This document shows positions 1-7,586 of a stretch of DNA of 14,445 nucleotides, one piece after another. Every line of letters begins with the position of its first letter. Positions within the stretch are counted from its first letter, which is position 1. The notes beneath the pieces are model-generated. The model worked only from the letters and a program-made list of their open reading frames with translations. It was not told the origin of the DNA and made no database searches. Location: NCBI GenBank assembly GCA_934757945.1, contig CAKVLT010000042.1:1-14445 (forward strand). The letters are read 5' to 3'. This DNA comes from an uncultured Bulleidia sp. Lineage in GTDB: Bacteria > Bacillota_I > Bacilli_A > Erysipelotrichales > Erysipelotrichaceae. The position numbers and the translations under genes are program-made.

Positions 1-72
1 GTTCGCTACACTTGGTGGTAAATACCCGTGACGGGACTTTCACCCGCTAGACTTGCGCCATGCCTGGCACAC
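1..72 (-). mobile_element. 5' end of a group II intron (class C type), cut by window edge
   Basis: Read on the minus strand from position 72, the sequence opens with GTGTG, the group II intron 5' splice-site consensus (GUGYG). It continues with the domain I start GCCAGGCATGGCGCA, then AAGTCTAGCGGGTGAAAGTCCCG. I recognise this as very close to the start of the Oceanobacillus iheyensis class C intron, from memory and not from an alignment. The intron lies immediately behind a transcription terminator, which is the typical class C target. Only the first 72 bases are visible, so the reverse transcriptase gene, domains V/VI and the 3' boundary lie to the left of the window. A solo 5' fragment cannot be excluded. 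Confidence 0.85.
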
Positions 73-106
73 AAAAGAAGAATCTACAGGTTACCCTGAT
101 AGATTC
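73..106 (-). terminator. Rho-independent terminator of the D-Asp operon, overlapping the racemase stop codon
   Basis: On the minus strand GAATCTA (106-100), a bulged T (99) and CAGG (98-95) pair across a GTAA loop with CCTG (90-87) and TAGATTC (86-80). TTCTTTT (79-73) follows. The TAG stop of the racemase gene lies in the right arm. The group II intron begins at the next base. Confidence 0.85.
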
Positions 107-797
107 CTCCACATTTTTCTATAGCCACTTTACTGATAACATCCAGCGCATCGAGATAATATCTTCCGGAGAGCTGTGCATAGTTTGTTTTTAACACTGA
201 TAATTCTGTACACGCAAGAATCACCGCATCACATTGTTTTTCATGCATTTCTTTAATGACTTCCATAAAGGTGGAAAGTGTACCCTTTTCCCCTTTTTTA
301 ATTTCATCATAGATGATGGACATGATCTTCTTCTGATTTTCTTCAGAAGGATATACACATTCCGCACCACATGCACGTAAGGCTTTTCCATACAAATCCG
401 CATTTTTTGTGCCGTCGGTTCCAAGAACACCAATGTGTTTTCCACAATATGTACTTGCATACCTGGCGGCTTCATCAATCATGGAAAGAAATTGTCCATT
501 CATGGCTTCTTCAAAACGATCCTGGAAATAATGCGATGTATTGCAAGGAACTGTCAGATAGTCACAACCAGCTTTTTTCAACAGTTCCACATCTTTGGCA
601 AAAACCTGCCATAGCTCTTCTGTTTTGCCATTCAGAATGGCCTCAGTTCTGTCTGGAATACTGGCATGAGAGTAGATAAGGATATCTAAGTGATCCTGGT
701 CTCTGGTAACTTTTGTATCCCTGATCAGTTTCTCATAGAAAACATCTGTAGCCTCTGCCCCCATTCCACCAAGAACACCTAACATTTTACGTGTCAT
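84..797 (-). CDS. Aspartate racemase (Asp/Glu racemase family)
   Basis: A 237-residue cytoplasmic protein of usual family length. This PLP-independent family interconverts L- and D-aspartate with two cysteines acting as acid and base. The N-terminal GVLGGMG motif (7-13) and the two cysteine motifs VPCNTSH (Cys85) and ILACTEL (Cys196) are intact. The ATG at 797 overlaps the TGA of the upstream ligase gene as ATGA, which implies translational coupling. As third gene after an AsnB-type amidotransferase and an ATP-grasp ligase, it most likely supplies D-Asp for a peptidoglycan cross-bridge. This is the arrangement known for the racemase next to the D-Asp ligase gene (aslfm) of Enterococcus faecium. 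Glutamate or another amino acid as substrate is possible, but the neighbours argue for aspartate. Confidence 0.92.
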   Translation of the reverse strand: MTRKMLGVLGGMGAEATDVFYEKLIRDTKVTRDQDHLDILIYSHASIPDRTEAILNGKTEELWQVFAKDVELLKKAGCDYLTVPCNTSHYFQDRFEEAMNGQFLSMIDEAARYASTYCGKHIGVLGTDGTKNADLYGKALRACGAECVYPSEENQKKIMSIIYDEIKKGEKGTLSTFMEVIKEMHEKQCDAVILACTELSVLKTNYAQLSGRYYLDALDVISKVAIEKCGGIYQGNL

Positions 798-2023
798 TCT
801 GGCTTCACCGGATAATACTTCTTAAACTTCTTAAACTGTCTGCGTAACTGTTCCATAACAAAGGCAAAACGCAGCGGGTTTCTGAACATATCTTTTGTAT
901 ATTCCAAAGAAGAAGAACACTTTCCCTGTTTCTGTAACATCTTTGCTTTAGCCACCAGTGCTTTATCTTCTGTATACTTGAAAGCTACTGCACTTGGAAT
1001 CACTCTCCAGAATGTTTCCTGGGTACATAAAGTCAGATCCTCTTTACCATCTTCATAGGTTTCCATGACCAGTCTGACAACATTGATGCCTGCTCCTGTG
1101 ACATAGTAGTTAGATCTTCCCTGTCTTAAATTGATTTCAAAACAACGGAAGTCATCAGTATCTCCCACCTGTTTGATATCAAAGTTGGAGAAACCTGTAT
1201 ATTTCATATCTTCCAGCATATGACGAATCTTTTCTGCCATAGGGAATTTTGTGACATCTTCTGTCACAATAGCCGCATGGTTACCAAGTCCTGTAGGTGT
1301 ATGTTCTTCCACCATGGTATGTCCAAGGCACATAGCTCTGACTTTACCGTTCTTATCTGAGAAACATGTCAGTACACGCATATTGGAATCCCCACCCGGC
1401 ACCATCTTCTGTAAAATCATGCGGTTAGTATAGCCATGAGCATAAACCTCTTTCAAAATAGATACGGTTTCTTCAGGACTATGAGAGAAGTACACTTTCT
1501 TCATACCTTCAAATTCATGAAGGAAATATTCTGCACTGAAGGATGGTTTGACTACAATTGGATATGCAAAGCCAAGTTTTTCTTCTGTAACTTCACTTTC
1601 TTCAACCACACCATTGACCACTACTGTATCCGGATAGGCAATACCGTATTTCTCACATTCTTCATAAAATTCTGCTTTTTTCTGAATCTTGAGATAAATA
1701 TCTTTTGGAGGCATAGGACAATGATACATAGGAAGCTGATCTCTGAGTCTTATCAGCATATCCGCATACTGGTCTGTACATCCCATCAGATATAATTCTT
1801 CTTCACTGTGTTCCTGAGCAAAATCATTCAGCACTTTCAGAAGTACATCATCTTCCTCCAATGTCGGAATTGCCTTAAAGTGAAGAATTGTGGAATGCAT
1901 GGTGGTAGACATAGGGTATCTGCCAAAACAGTATGCTTTCTTACCATAAGCTTCATGATAGGCTCTTGCAACGTTATAACAGTTCAGATCCGCACCAATG
2001 ACAACTAATGTTTTTTCTTTCAT
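794..2023 (-). CDS. ATP-grasp carboxylate-amine ligase, probable D-aspartate ligase
   Basis: A 409-residue protein with an ATP-grasp fold. Visible parts are an N-terminal Rossmann-like start (VVIGADLNCYNVARAY, 7-22), an ATP-binding strand VVKPS (157-161), QKMVPGGDSN (205-214), the metal-binding FDIK (281-284) and FEINLRQGRSN (295-305), and a basic C-terminus. Ligases of this kind join an amino acid to a carboxylate or amine using ATP. Between an AsnB-type enzyme and an aspartate racemase, the best fit is the Aslfm type. That enzyme adds D-Asp through its beta-carboxyl group to the L-Lys side chain of UDP-MurNAc-pentapeptide. The ATG at 2023 is preceded by GAAAGAAGG, 16 bases after the asnB stop. 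A different amino-acid ligase remains possible because the substrate residues cannot be read by eye. Confidence 0.82.
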   Translation of the reverse strand: MKEKTLVVIGADLNCYNVARAYHEAYGKKAYCFGRYPMSTTMHSTILHFKAIPTLEEDDVLLKVLNDFAQEHSEEELYLMGCTDQYADMLIRLRDQLPMYHCPMPPKDIYLKIQKKAEFYEECEKYGIAYPDTVVVNGVVEESEVTEEKLGFAYPIVVKPSFSAEYFLHEFEGMKKVYFSHSPEETVSILKEVYAHGYTNRMILQKMVPGGDSNMRVLTCFSDKNGKVRAMCLGHTMVEEHTPTGLGNHAAIVTEDVTKFPMAEKIRHMLEDMKYTGFSNFDIKQVGDTDDFRCFEINLRQGRSNYYVTGAGINVVRLVMETYEDGKEDLTLCTQETFWRVIPSAVAFKYTEDKALVAKAKMLQKQGKCSSSLEYTKDMFRNPLRFAFVMEQLRRQFKKFKKYYPVKPE

Positions 2024-2039
2024 TCTTTAAGCCTTCTTT

Positions 2040-3887
2040 CTATTTTCCAAAGAATACTTTATGCCATGTCAAAAATGTATAGGCAGTCCAGATCTTTCTC
2101 TGATTCATAGCTTTTCCATCTTTATGATCATTTAAAAGCTTTAACAGTTCATCTGTCTGGAAATATTCATTTGCCACATCACTTGTAAAAGCATCACGTA
2201 TTTCTTTATAGTACTTATCCATCTTCACCCATTCTCTGATAGGTGTAGGAAAGCCCTTCTTCTTTCTGAATGCCCATTCTTCAGGAATCTTGGAAAGACT
2301 TGCTTTACGGAATACATACTTTGTATCAATATCATTAATCTTATACTCAGATGGAATAGTAGCAGCTTCTTCTACTACATATCTGTCCAGATATGGAACA
2401 CGCAATTCAATACTGCTTGCCATAGACATCTTATCTGCTTTCAGTAAGATATCTCCAGGCAGCCATAAATGGAAATCCAGATATTGTTTCTGATCGAGCT
2501 CAGACAGATCCTTCACCTTTTCATAGTAAGGTTTTGTAACTTCAAGAGCCCCTGGTCCCTGTCTGTAAGCAGGTTTGAGAATCTCAAACGCTTCTTTTTC
2601 AGAGAAGACTTTTGCCTGACCGATAAAGTAGTCACTTGGTCTTCCAGTAGAGTTCAGAATCATGTCATGGCCTTTAAAGTAAGGCATATTTCTGACAATA
2701 TCTGCTGCCAGAATTCTCATACCCTGCGGCAATTTCTTATACTTCTTCATCAAAGGATAATCATCATACCATTCATATCCTCCATAGATTTCATCCGCAC
2801 CCTCACCAGACAGCACAACTGTAACGTGCTGTCTTGCAAGCTTTGCTAAGAAATATAATGGCACACTGGAAGGATTACTCTGAGGTTCATCCATGTGATA
2901 CTGAATATCCGCAAAGGCATCCATGCACTGTTCACCACTCAAAGCTTCTCTGTAGTTAGTCACATGCAGAATATCGGATAATCTGCTGGCATCCTCTGTT
3001 TCATCAAAATTATCATAGTGGAAACCAACAGAGAAAGTATCTCTTGGCTCTAACTGTGCAGTAATGTAAGAAGAGTCTACACCACCGGATAAAAAGGAAC
3101 CAACTGGTACATCAGCCATTCTGTGAGCGTTAACTGTTTCTTCCACTCTTGCGGCAATATCTTCAGCAACCTGATCTAAAGATCTTGTTGTCTTCTTGCT
3201 GAAATCCACATCCCAATACTGTTCAATATGCATCTCACCATCTTTAAACACAAACTGATGCGCAGGCTGTAATTTATAGGTGCCCTTGAAGAATGTCTCC
3301 TCCATGGCACTGTACTGGAAAGTCAGATATGGTCTTAAAGCATTCGGATTGACTTCTTTCTTCCATGCAGGATGTTCCAGGAAACTCTTGATTTCAGAAC
3401 CGAAAATCAGATTTCCTCCTTCCATAACAGAATAGTAGAAAGGTTTAATACCAAAATAGTCTCTTGCACCATATACCTGGTTATTCTTAGCATCATAGAT
3501 AACAAAGGCAAACATGCCTCTTAATCTTTCAGCCAATGTGGTACACCATTCCTGATAACCGTATACCAGTACTTCAGTATCACATGTGGTATGAAAGACA
3601 TATCCTTTTTTCTGTAAGATTTCTTTTAATTCCAGGAAATTGTAGATTTCTCCGTTAAATACAACTGCCACAGATTTATCCGGTGAAACCATAGGCTGTG
3701 CCCCTGCTTCACTGAGATCGAGGATGGATAATCTTCTGAAGCCCAAAGTCACAGCATTTTTATCTGTATCTCCATACACAAAGGAACCTCCCATATCTGG
3801 TCCTCTGTGACGAATACGTTCTGACATCTTTTTAATAATTTCTTCACGGTTTGCATACATGCCTGTAAAGCCTGAAAAGCCACACAT
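2040..3887 (-). CDS. asnB: Glutamine-dependent asparagine synthase family amidotransferase (AsnB/AsnH-like)
   Basis: A 615-residue protein. The start is fixed at 3887, not at the in-frame start 10 codons upstream: MCGFSG exposes Cys2, the N-terminal nucleophile of class II glutamine amidotransferases, and GGAGG lies 8 bases before the ATG. The glutaminase half shows RHRGPD (26-31) and NGEIYN (78-83). The synthetase half shows the PP-loop SGGVDSS (267-273) and SGEGADEIYGGY (360-371). The family amidates Asp to Asn via acyl-AMP, using ammonia from glutamine. As first gene of an operon with a D-Asp ligase and an aspartate racemase, it is a good candidate for amidating the D-Asp of the cross-bridge, as shown for AsnH of Lactococcus lactis. 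Ordinary free asparagine synthesis is the alternative. Confidence 0.92.
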   Translation of the reverse strand: MCGFSGFTGMYANREEIIKKMSERIRHRGPDMGGSFVYGDTDKNAVTLGFRRLSILDLSEAGAQPMVSPDKSVAVVFNGEIYNFLELKEILQKKGYVFHTTCDTEVLVYGYQEWCTTLAERLRGMFAFVIYDAKNNQVYGARDYFGIKPFYYSVMEGGNLIFGSEIKSFLEHPAWKKEVNPNALRPYLTFQYSAMEETFFKGTYKLQPAHQFVFKDGEMHIEQYWDVDFSKKTTRSLDQVAEDIAARVEETVNAHRMADVPVGSFLSGGVDSSYITAQLEPRDTFSVGFHYDNFDETEDASRLSDILHVTNYREALSGEQCMDAFADIQYHMDEPQSNPSSVPLYFLAKLARQHVTVVLSGEGADEIYGGYEWYDDYPLMKKYKKLPQGMRILAADIVRNMPYFKGHDMILNSTGRPSDYFIGQAKVFSEKEAFEILKPAYRQGPGALEVTKPYYEKVKDLSELDQKQYLDFHLWLPGDILLKADKMSMASSIELRVPYLDRYVVEEAATIPSEYKINDIDTKYVFRKASLSKIPEEWAFRKKKGFPTPIREWVKMDKYYKEIRDAFTSDVANEYFQTDELLKLLNDHKDGKAMNQRKIWTAYTFLTWHKVFFGK

Positions 3888-3922
3888 ACGTAGTACCTCC
3901 TTGTTTATACACAACAACTATT

Positions 3923-3951
3923 ATTATACAGCGTAAGAGCCAATCTCACCA
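3923..3951 (-). promoter_or_regulatory. Promoter of the asnB-ligase-racemase operon
   Basis: On the minus strand a perfect TATAAT (3928-3923) follows a weak -35 TGGTGA (3951-3946) with 17 bases between them. Transcription would start near 3916. The leader is then short, which excludes the ATG at 3917 as translation start and agrees with the start at 3887. Confidence 0.6.
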
Positions 3952-3975
3952 TAGTAGAAATTTCAGGTCTGCCAC

Positions 3976-4005
3976 TTGTTATGCGATATCATTGTGATAT
4001 CATAT
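3976..4005 (+). promoter_or_regulatory. Promoter of the ABC transporter operon with overlapping dyad operator
   Basis: TTGTTA (3976-3981) and TATCAT (3998-4003), 16 bases apart, make a plausible sigma-A promoter, with an AGAGG ribosome binding site at 4018-4022. A perfect inverted repeat GATATCA-TTG-TGATATC (3985-4001) spans the spacer and the -10 box, and the flanks extend it imperfectly to 3981-4005. A repressor bound there would block the polymerase. No regulator gene adjoins it. Confidence 0.6.
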
Positions 4006-4031
4006 AAACACAAATGAAGAGGAAAATACAT

Positions 4032-4742
4032 ATGTTGGAAATACAGCACTTAACAAAACGATATGGTTCTAAAAAAGCAGTAGATGATTTAAATCTCACC
4101 ATTGAAAATGGTGAAGTATATGGATTTATCGGTCATAACGGTGCCGGTAAAACAACTACATTAAAAAGTATTGCAGGTATTCACGATTTCGATGAAGGAG
4201 ATATCCTGATAGATGGTATCTCCATCAAAAAAGATCCTCTGGCATGCAAGAAAAAGATTGCCTATATACCTGACAATCCGGATATGTATGATTTTATGAC
4301 CGGCACAAAGTATCTTAACTTTATTGCTGACATCTTTCAGATTTCTATAGAAGACAGAAAAGAACGTATTCAAAAATATGCGGATGCCTTTGAGCTCACC
4401 AAAGATCTCGATCAGCCCATTGCTTCCTATTCTCATGGCATGAAGCAGAAACTGGCAATTATCTCCGCCTGGATTCATACTCCAAAACTGATTCTCATGG
4501 ATGAACCTTTTGTAGGACTGGATCCTAAAGCTTCTCATCTTTTAAAACAGATGATGAAAGATTTCTGTGCAGAAGGCAACGCCATCTTCTTTTCCACGCA
4601 TGTCCTGGAAGTGGCAGAAAAGTTATGTGATAAAGTGGCAATCATCAAAAATGGTAAACTGATTCGCTCTGGCACAATGGAAGAAGTCAAAGGGGACACT
4701 TCTCTGGAATCTGTATTCTTAGAACTTGAAGGTGATAAGTGA
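4032..4742 (+). CDS. ABC transporter ATP-binding protein
   Basis: A 236-residue ATPase subunit with all motifs: Walker A GHNGAGKTT (34-42), signature YSHGMKQK (133-140, the variant form usual in ABC-2 exporters), Walker B LILMDEP (153-159), D-loop GLD and H-loop STH (His190). The start is placed at 4032, because AGAGG (4018-4022) is nine bases before it and MLEIQHLTKRYG is the typical family opening. The in-frame ATG at 4014 would place that binding site inside the gene. The permease gene begins on the last base of its stop codon (TGATG). The pair resembles export systems for peptides, lipids or drugs, but nothing in the sequence fixes the substrate. Confidence 0.93.
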   Translation: MLEIQHLTKRYGSKKAVDDLNLTIENGEVYGFIGHNGAGKTTTLKSIAGIHDFDEGDILIDGISIKKDPLACKKKIAYIPDNPDMYDFMTGTKYLNFIADIFQISIEDRKERIQKYADAFELTKDLDQPIASYSHGMKQKLAIISAWIHTPKLILMDEPFVGLDPKASHLLKQMMKDFCAEGNAIFFSTHVLEVAEKLCDKVAIIKNGKLIRSGTMEEVKGDTSLESVFLELEGDK

Positions 4743-6319
4743 TGTTCAAAGTACTTCTTAAGAAACAAATGCAGGAAGTTTTTAAATCCTACTTCTATAA
4801 CAGCAAAAACAATACTGCAAGATCTGCACAAAGTACCGTTCTTCGTTTTATCGGGTTTATGGTTGTGATGGTTTGCCTTATCGGTGGAATGTTCATCGCT
4901 TTGGCACATACTTTATGCGCTCCTTTCCATGAAGCAGGTATGGACTGGATGTACTTTCTGCTCATGGCCTTTCTTTCTGTATTACTGGCAGTATTTGGAA
5001 GTGTATTTAACACGTATTCCAGTATGTACTTATCCAAAGATAACGATGTATTATTTTCTTTACCGTTATCTGTCAGAGATATTCTGTTATCAAGACTTGC
5101 CTCCACCTATCTTCTTGGCACTATCTATGCAGCAGTCGTTTTCATTCCTGCCATACTGGTATATGCCTTTACATGTTTCAACTTTCTGACAATCCTTTCT
5201 TCAATTATTTTCTTTATCGGTCTGTCCATATTTAGTTTATCTGTTTCCTGTATTCTGGGATATGGGGTAGCACGTATCAGTGTGAAGATGAAAAACAGAA
5301 GTTATATCAGTGTACTGGCATCTCTTGTCTTTCTGGGACTGTACTACTTCTTCTATTTCAAAGCCCAGTCTTTATTAACTGTACTGTTAAACAACATTCT
5401 TACGTATGGTGAAGCGGTTCAGGATAAAGCTTTTGTACTGTATGTTATCGGGCAGGCAGCTGCAGGTAATCTTCTGTATCTTCTTTGTATCACACTGATC
5501 AATATGGCACTGTTTGCTCTGATCTTTCGTGCACTGGAATCTTCTTTCTTAAAGATTGTCAGCAGTTCTCAGCAAACCAGTCGTTTAAAGACAAGACACC
5601 TGCAGCTAAAACAGAACTCTGCTTTCCGTGCCTTAGTCAATAAAGAAATCACAAGGTTCACAAGCAGTGCCACCTATATGTTAAATGCAGGTATGGGTAT
5701 CTTATTGATGATTGTGTGTACAGTTTCCATACTCTTAAAAAAAGAGTTCCTCTACCAACTGTTTCCATTTGTAGATCCTTCTTTAACAGATGCGTTTATC
5801 TTAGGGGTATTCTTCTTTCTGATACCAAGTAACTTTATGGGTGGCTGTACTATCTCATTAGAAGGAAAACATCTGTGGGTCACTAAGAGTCTTCCTGTTT
5901 CCACCAAAGACATCCTGTTATCCAAAGTCACTTTCCATGCCTTATGTACATGTATTCCTGCAGTACTTTGCAGTACGATAGTCACAATGGTAATGGGAAT
6001 ATCTGCTTTGAACATTCTCAGCATTCTTGCCTGCAGTATCCTCTTCTCCTTTCTGGATGTTATTCTAAATCTTTGCATGCCGACATTATCCTGGACAAAT
6101 GAAATAACAGTCATCAAGCAAAGTGGCTGTTCGATGGTTGCCATGCTTGGAGGATGGCTGTATCCTGCTTTATTTGCACTGGCGTACTGGCTGATGGCAA
6201 ATACCGTTCTGTCCCCTTCTGTATTCGTTCTTCTATGGACATTGCTTACCTGTATTGCAACATACTTCTTATATCACTGGTTGATCACAGAAGGTGTCAA
6301 AAAATACAATCTGTTATAA
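4742..6319 (+). CDS. ABC transporter permease, large ABC-2-like membrane protein
   Basis: A 525-residue integral membrane protein with about twelve hydrophobic stretches in two halves. The halves are separated by a hydrophilic stretch (SSQQTSRLKTRHLQLKQ, around residue 280) that precedes a second FRALVNKEITRF segment, as in duplicated ABC-2 permeases. The ATG at 4742 shares one base with the ATPase stop codon, and AAGGTG (4729-4734) serves as ribosome binding site. The GTG just before it at 4739 is the less likely start. One permease of this size could form the whole membrane channel with two ATPase copies. The substrate is unknown. A strong terminator follows directly. Confidence 0.85.
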   Translation: MFKVLLKKQMQEVFKSYFYNSKNNTARSAQSTVLRFIGFMVVMVCLIGGMFIALAHTLCAPFHEAGMDWMYFLLMAFLSVLLAVFGSVFNTYSSMYLSKDNDVLFSLPLSVRDILLSRLASTYLLGTIYAAVVFIPAILVYAFTCFNFLTILSSIIFFIGLSIFSLSVSCILGYGVARISVKMKNRSYISVLASLVFLGLYYFFYFKAQSLLTVLLNNILTYGEAVQDKAFVLYVIGQAAAGNLLYLLCITLINMALFALIFRALESSFLKIVSSSQQTSRLKTRHLQLKQNSAFRALVNKEITRFTSSATYMLNAGMGILLMIVCTVSILLKKEFLYQLFPFVDPSLTDAFILGVFFFLIPSNFMGGCTISLEGKHLWVTKSLPVSTKDILLSKVTFHALCTCIPAVLCSTIVTMVMGISALNILSILACSILFSFLDVILNLCMPTLSWTNEITVIKQSGCSMVAMLGGWLYPALFALAYWLMANTVLSPSVFVLLWTLLTCIATYFLYHWLITEGVKKYNLL

Positions 6320-6324
6320 CTTTG

Positions 6325-6352
6325 GGAAGCTGCAACAGCTTCCTTTTGTTTT
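6325..6352 (+). terminator. Rho-independent terminator of the ABC transporter operon
   Basis: A perfect 8-bp stem GGAAGCTG (6325-6332) / CAGCTTCC (6336-6343) with a CAA loop is followed by TTTTGTTTT. It lies six bases behind the permease stop codon. Confidence 0.95.
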
Positions 6353-6359
6353 GCCACAT

Positions 6360-6387
6360 AAAAAGTGGAGTGAGAGACTCATTCCAC
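6360..6387 (-). terminator. Rho-independent terminator of the pilus-like operon
   Basis: On the minus strand GTGGAATGAG (6387-6378) pairs with CTCACTCCAC (6374-6365) across a TCT loop, with one wobble pair. TTTTT (6364-6360) follows. It lies 12 bases behind the stop codon of the BTAD regulator and faces the transporter terminator. Confidence 0.85.
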
Positions 6388-6399
6388 CACTTACAGGGA

Positions 6400-7569
6400 T
6401 TATTTATGATGACTGTCCGCAATCAGACGAATGACATACGTCAGATGATAGGAATACTCTTCAATCTGTTCAGACAATCTTGCATTGACTCTGTTATATA
6501 AGATTTCCACATCAGATTCATGGGCCAGTCTTACAAGTAAAGCCACTTTATTATCTGACAGTCTGGTAATCACATCATTCTTTCTGAAAGACATCTCCAG
6601 AATATTCATCAGTAAATGCATGATGGAATCTTCATACTGTTTTTTCGTTTCCAGTATCATACAGATGACATATTCCGGCACAGGATTTCTGCTGATATTT
6701 CGCATTTCATATTCGCACAATACATTGAATACATTTTCATTGACTACCATAGGCCCTACCACCGTCTCTTCCCCAAGAGTCAATGTCATTTTCTCTGTAT
6801 CTTCAGATTCATCTTCTACAATATGCTGACTAAGAAGATGTTTGAAAGAATACTCTTTATTTAAAGTATCCAGAGAGAATCCAAGTCTCTTCTTATACTT
6901 TGCATTGACGGCATCATAGAAGGTCTGTGCATAACTGTAACGTTTCTCAAGAATCAGCACTTTTAAATAGGTGTAGATTAAAGATTCAGAAAACTCATCT
7001 GTTCTTAATCCTCTTTCACAATACTCTATTGCTTTTTCATTCTGCTTTTTTTTCATGAAGTGCTCTGCCATAGCATGACATAACTGTGTAAAGATAGAGG
7101 TATAGTACCCTCTGTCCACAAGCACCCATTCTTCTTTGGAGCCTTCCATAAAATCCCCATGGTACATGTCACATGCCTGTTCCAGAAGTAACAGTTTCTT
7201 TTCAGATTTCCCTTTTAATACCAGTTTTTCAAATTCTTCAGTATCCAGTTCAACTTCCATTTCCGGATTTAACTGATACCCGGAAGCTGTAGTGATGATG
7301 GCATTTTCATCTAAATCTCCACCAATCTTCTTTAAACCTGCACGCAATCTGTGTACAGCATACTTTAAAGCATTGGCAGGATTTTCACTTTCCTGCCAGA
7401 AACTGTCTATAATCTTTCCCTTGGAAACAGACTGTTTATGGTTACAGACAAAGAAAGCAAACAATGCACACAACTGTTGTTCCAGTATGTCAGATAATAC
7501 GTAGGTACGATCTTCAACTCTTAAAATTAATCCACCAAATAATTGAAATTTAAATACTTTGTTTTCCAT
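6400..7569 (-). CDS. SARP/BTAD-type transcriptional regulator with degenerate GGDEF-like C-terminus
   Basis: A 389-residue protein. Residues 1-102 look like an OmpR/SARP winged helix (ALKYAVHRLRAGLK, then ITTASGYQL). Residues about 108-250 fit a BTAD helical-repeat activation domain (ACDMYHGDFMEG, AIEYCERGLRTDEFSE). The remainder (270-385) follows a GGDEF-like layout: SFRKNDVITRL-SDNKVALLV stands where active diguanylate cyclases have ..DVVaRlGGDEFavLL. The catalytic GGDEF is replaced by LSDNK (337-341), so no cyclase activity is expected. The start is the ATG at 7569 with GGGAG eight bases upstream, and the ATG at 7584 lacks such a site. It is the last gene of the pilus-like operon, 17 bases after pilT, and probably controls it or related genes. 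Confidence 0.85.
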   Translation of the reverse strand: MENKVFKFQLFGGLILRVEDRTYVLSDILEQQLCALFAFFVCNHKQSVSKGKIIDSFWQESENPANALKYAVHRLRAGLKKIGGDLDENAIITTASGYQLNPEMEVELDTEEFEKLVLKGKSEKKLLLLEQACDMYHGDFMEGSKEEWVLVDRGYYTSIFTQLCHAMAEHFMKKKQNEKAIEYCERGLRTDEFSESLIYTYLKVLILEKRYSYAQTFYDAVNAKYKKRLGFSLDTLNKEYSFKHLLSQHIVEDESEDTEKMTLTLGEETVVGPMVVNENVFNVLCEYEMRNISRNPVPEYVICMILETKKQYEDSIMHLLMNILEMSFRKNDVITRLSDNKVALLVRLAHESDVEILYNRVNARLSEQIEEYSYHLTYVIRLIADSHHK

Positions 7570-7586
7570 ATGTGTATCTCCCATTT

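Noticed and set aside
371..679. Plus-strand open frame over the racemase gene
   Set aside because: It is antisense to an intact racemase with both catalytic cysteines. Its composition is not protein-like and no start signal is present.
3888..3917. Longer start of the AsnB-type protein
   Set aside because: It would bury the catalytic Cys2, and the ATG lies at the predicted transcription start. The ATG at 3887 has GGAGG at good spacing.
3901..3917. Weak inverted repeat TTGTT/AACAA near the asnB transcription start
   Set aside because: Five-base arms in AT-rich DNA are expected by chance, so it is not reported as an operator.
4795..5106. Minus-strand open frame over the permease gene
   Set aside because: It is antisense to a clear multi-helix permease and has no upstream binding site.
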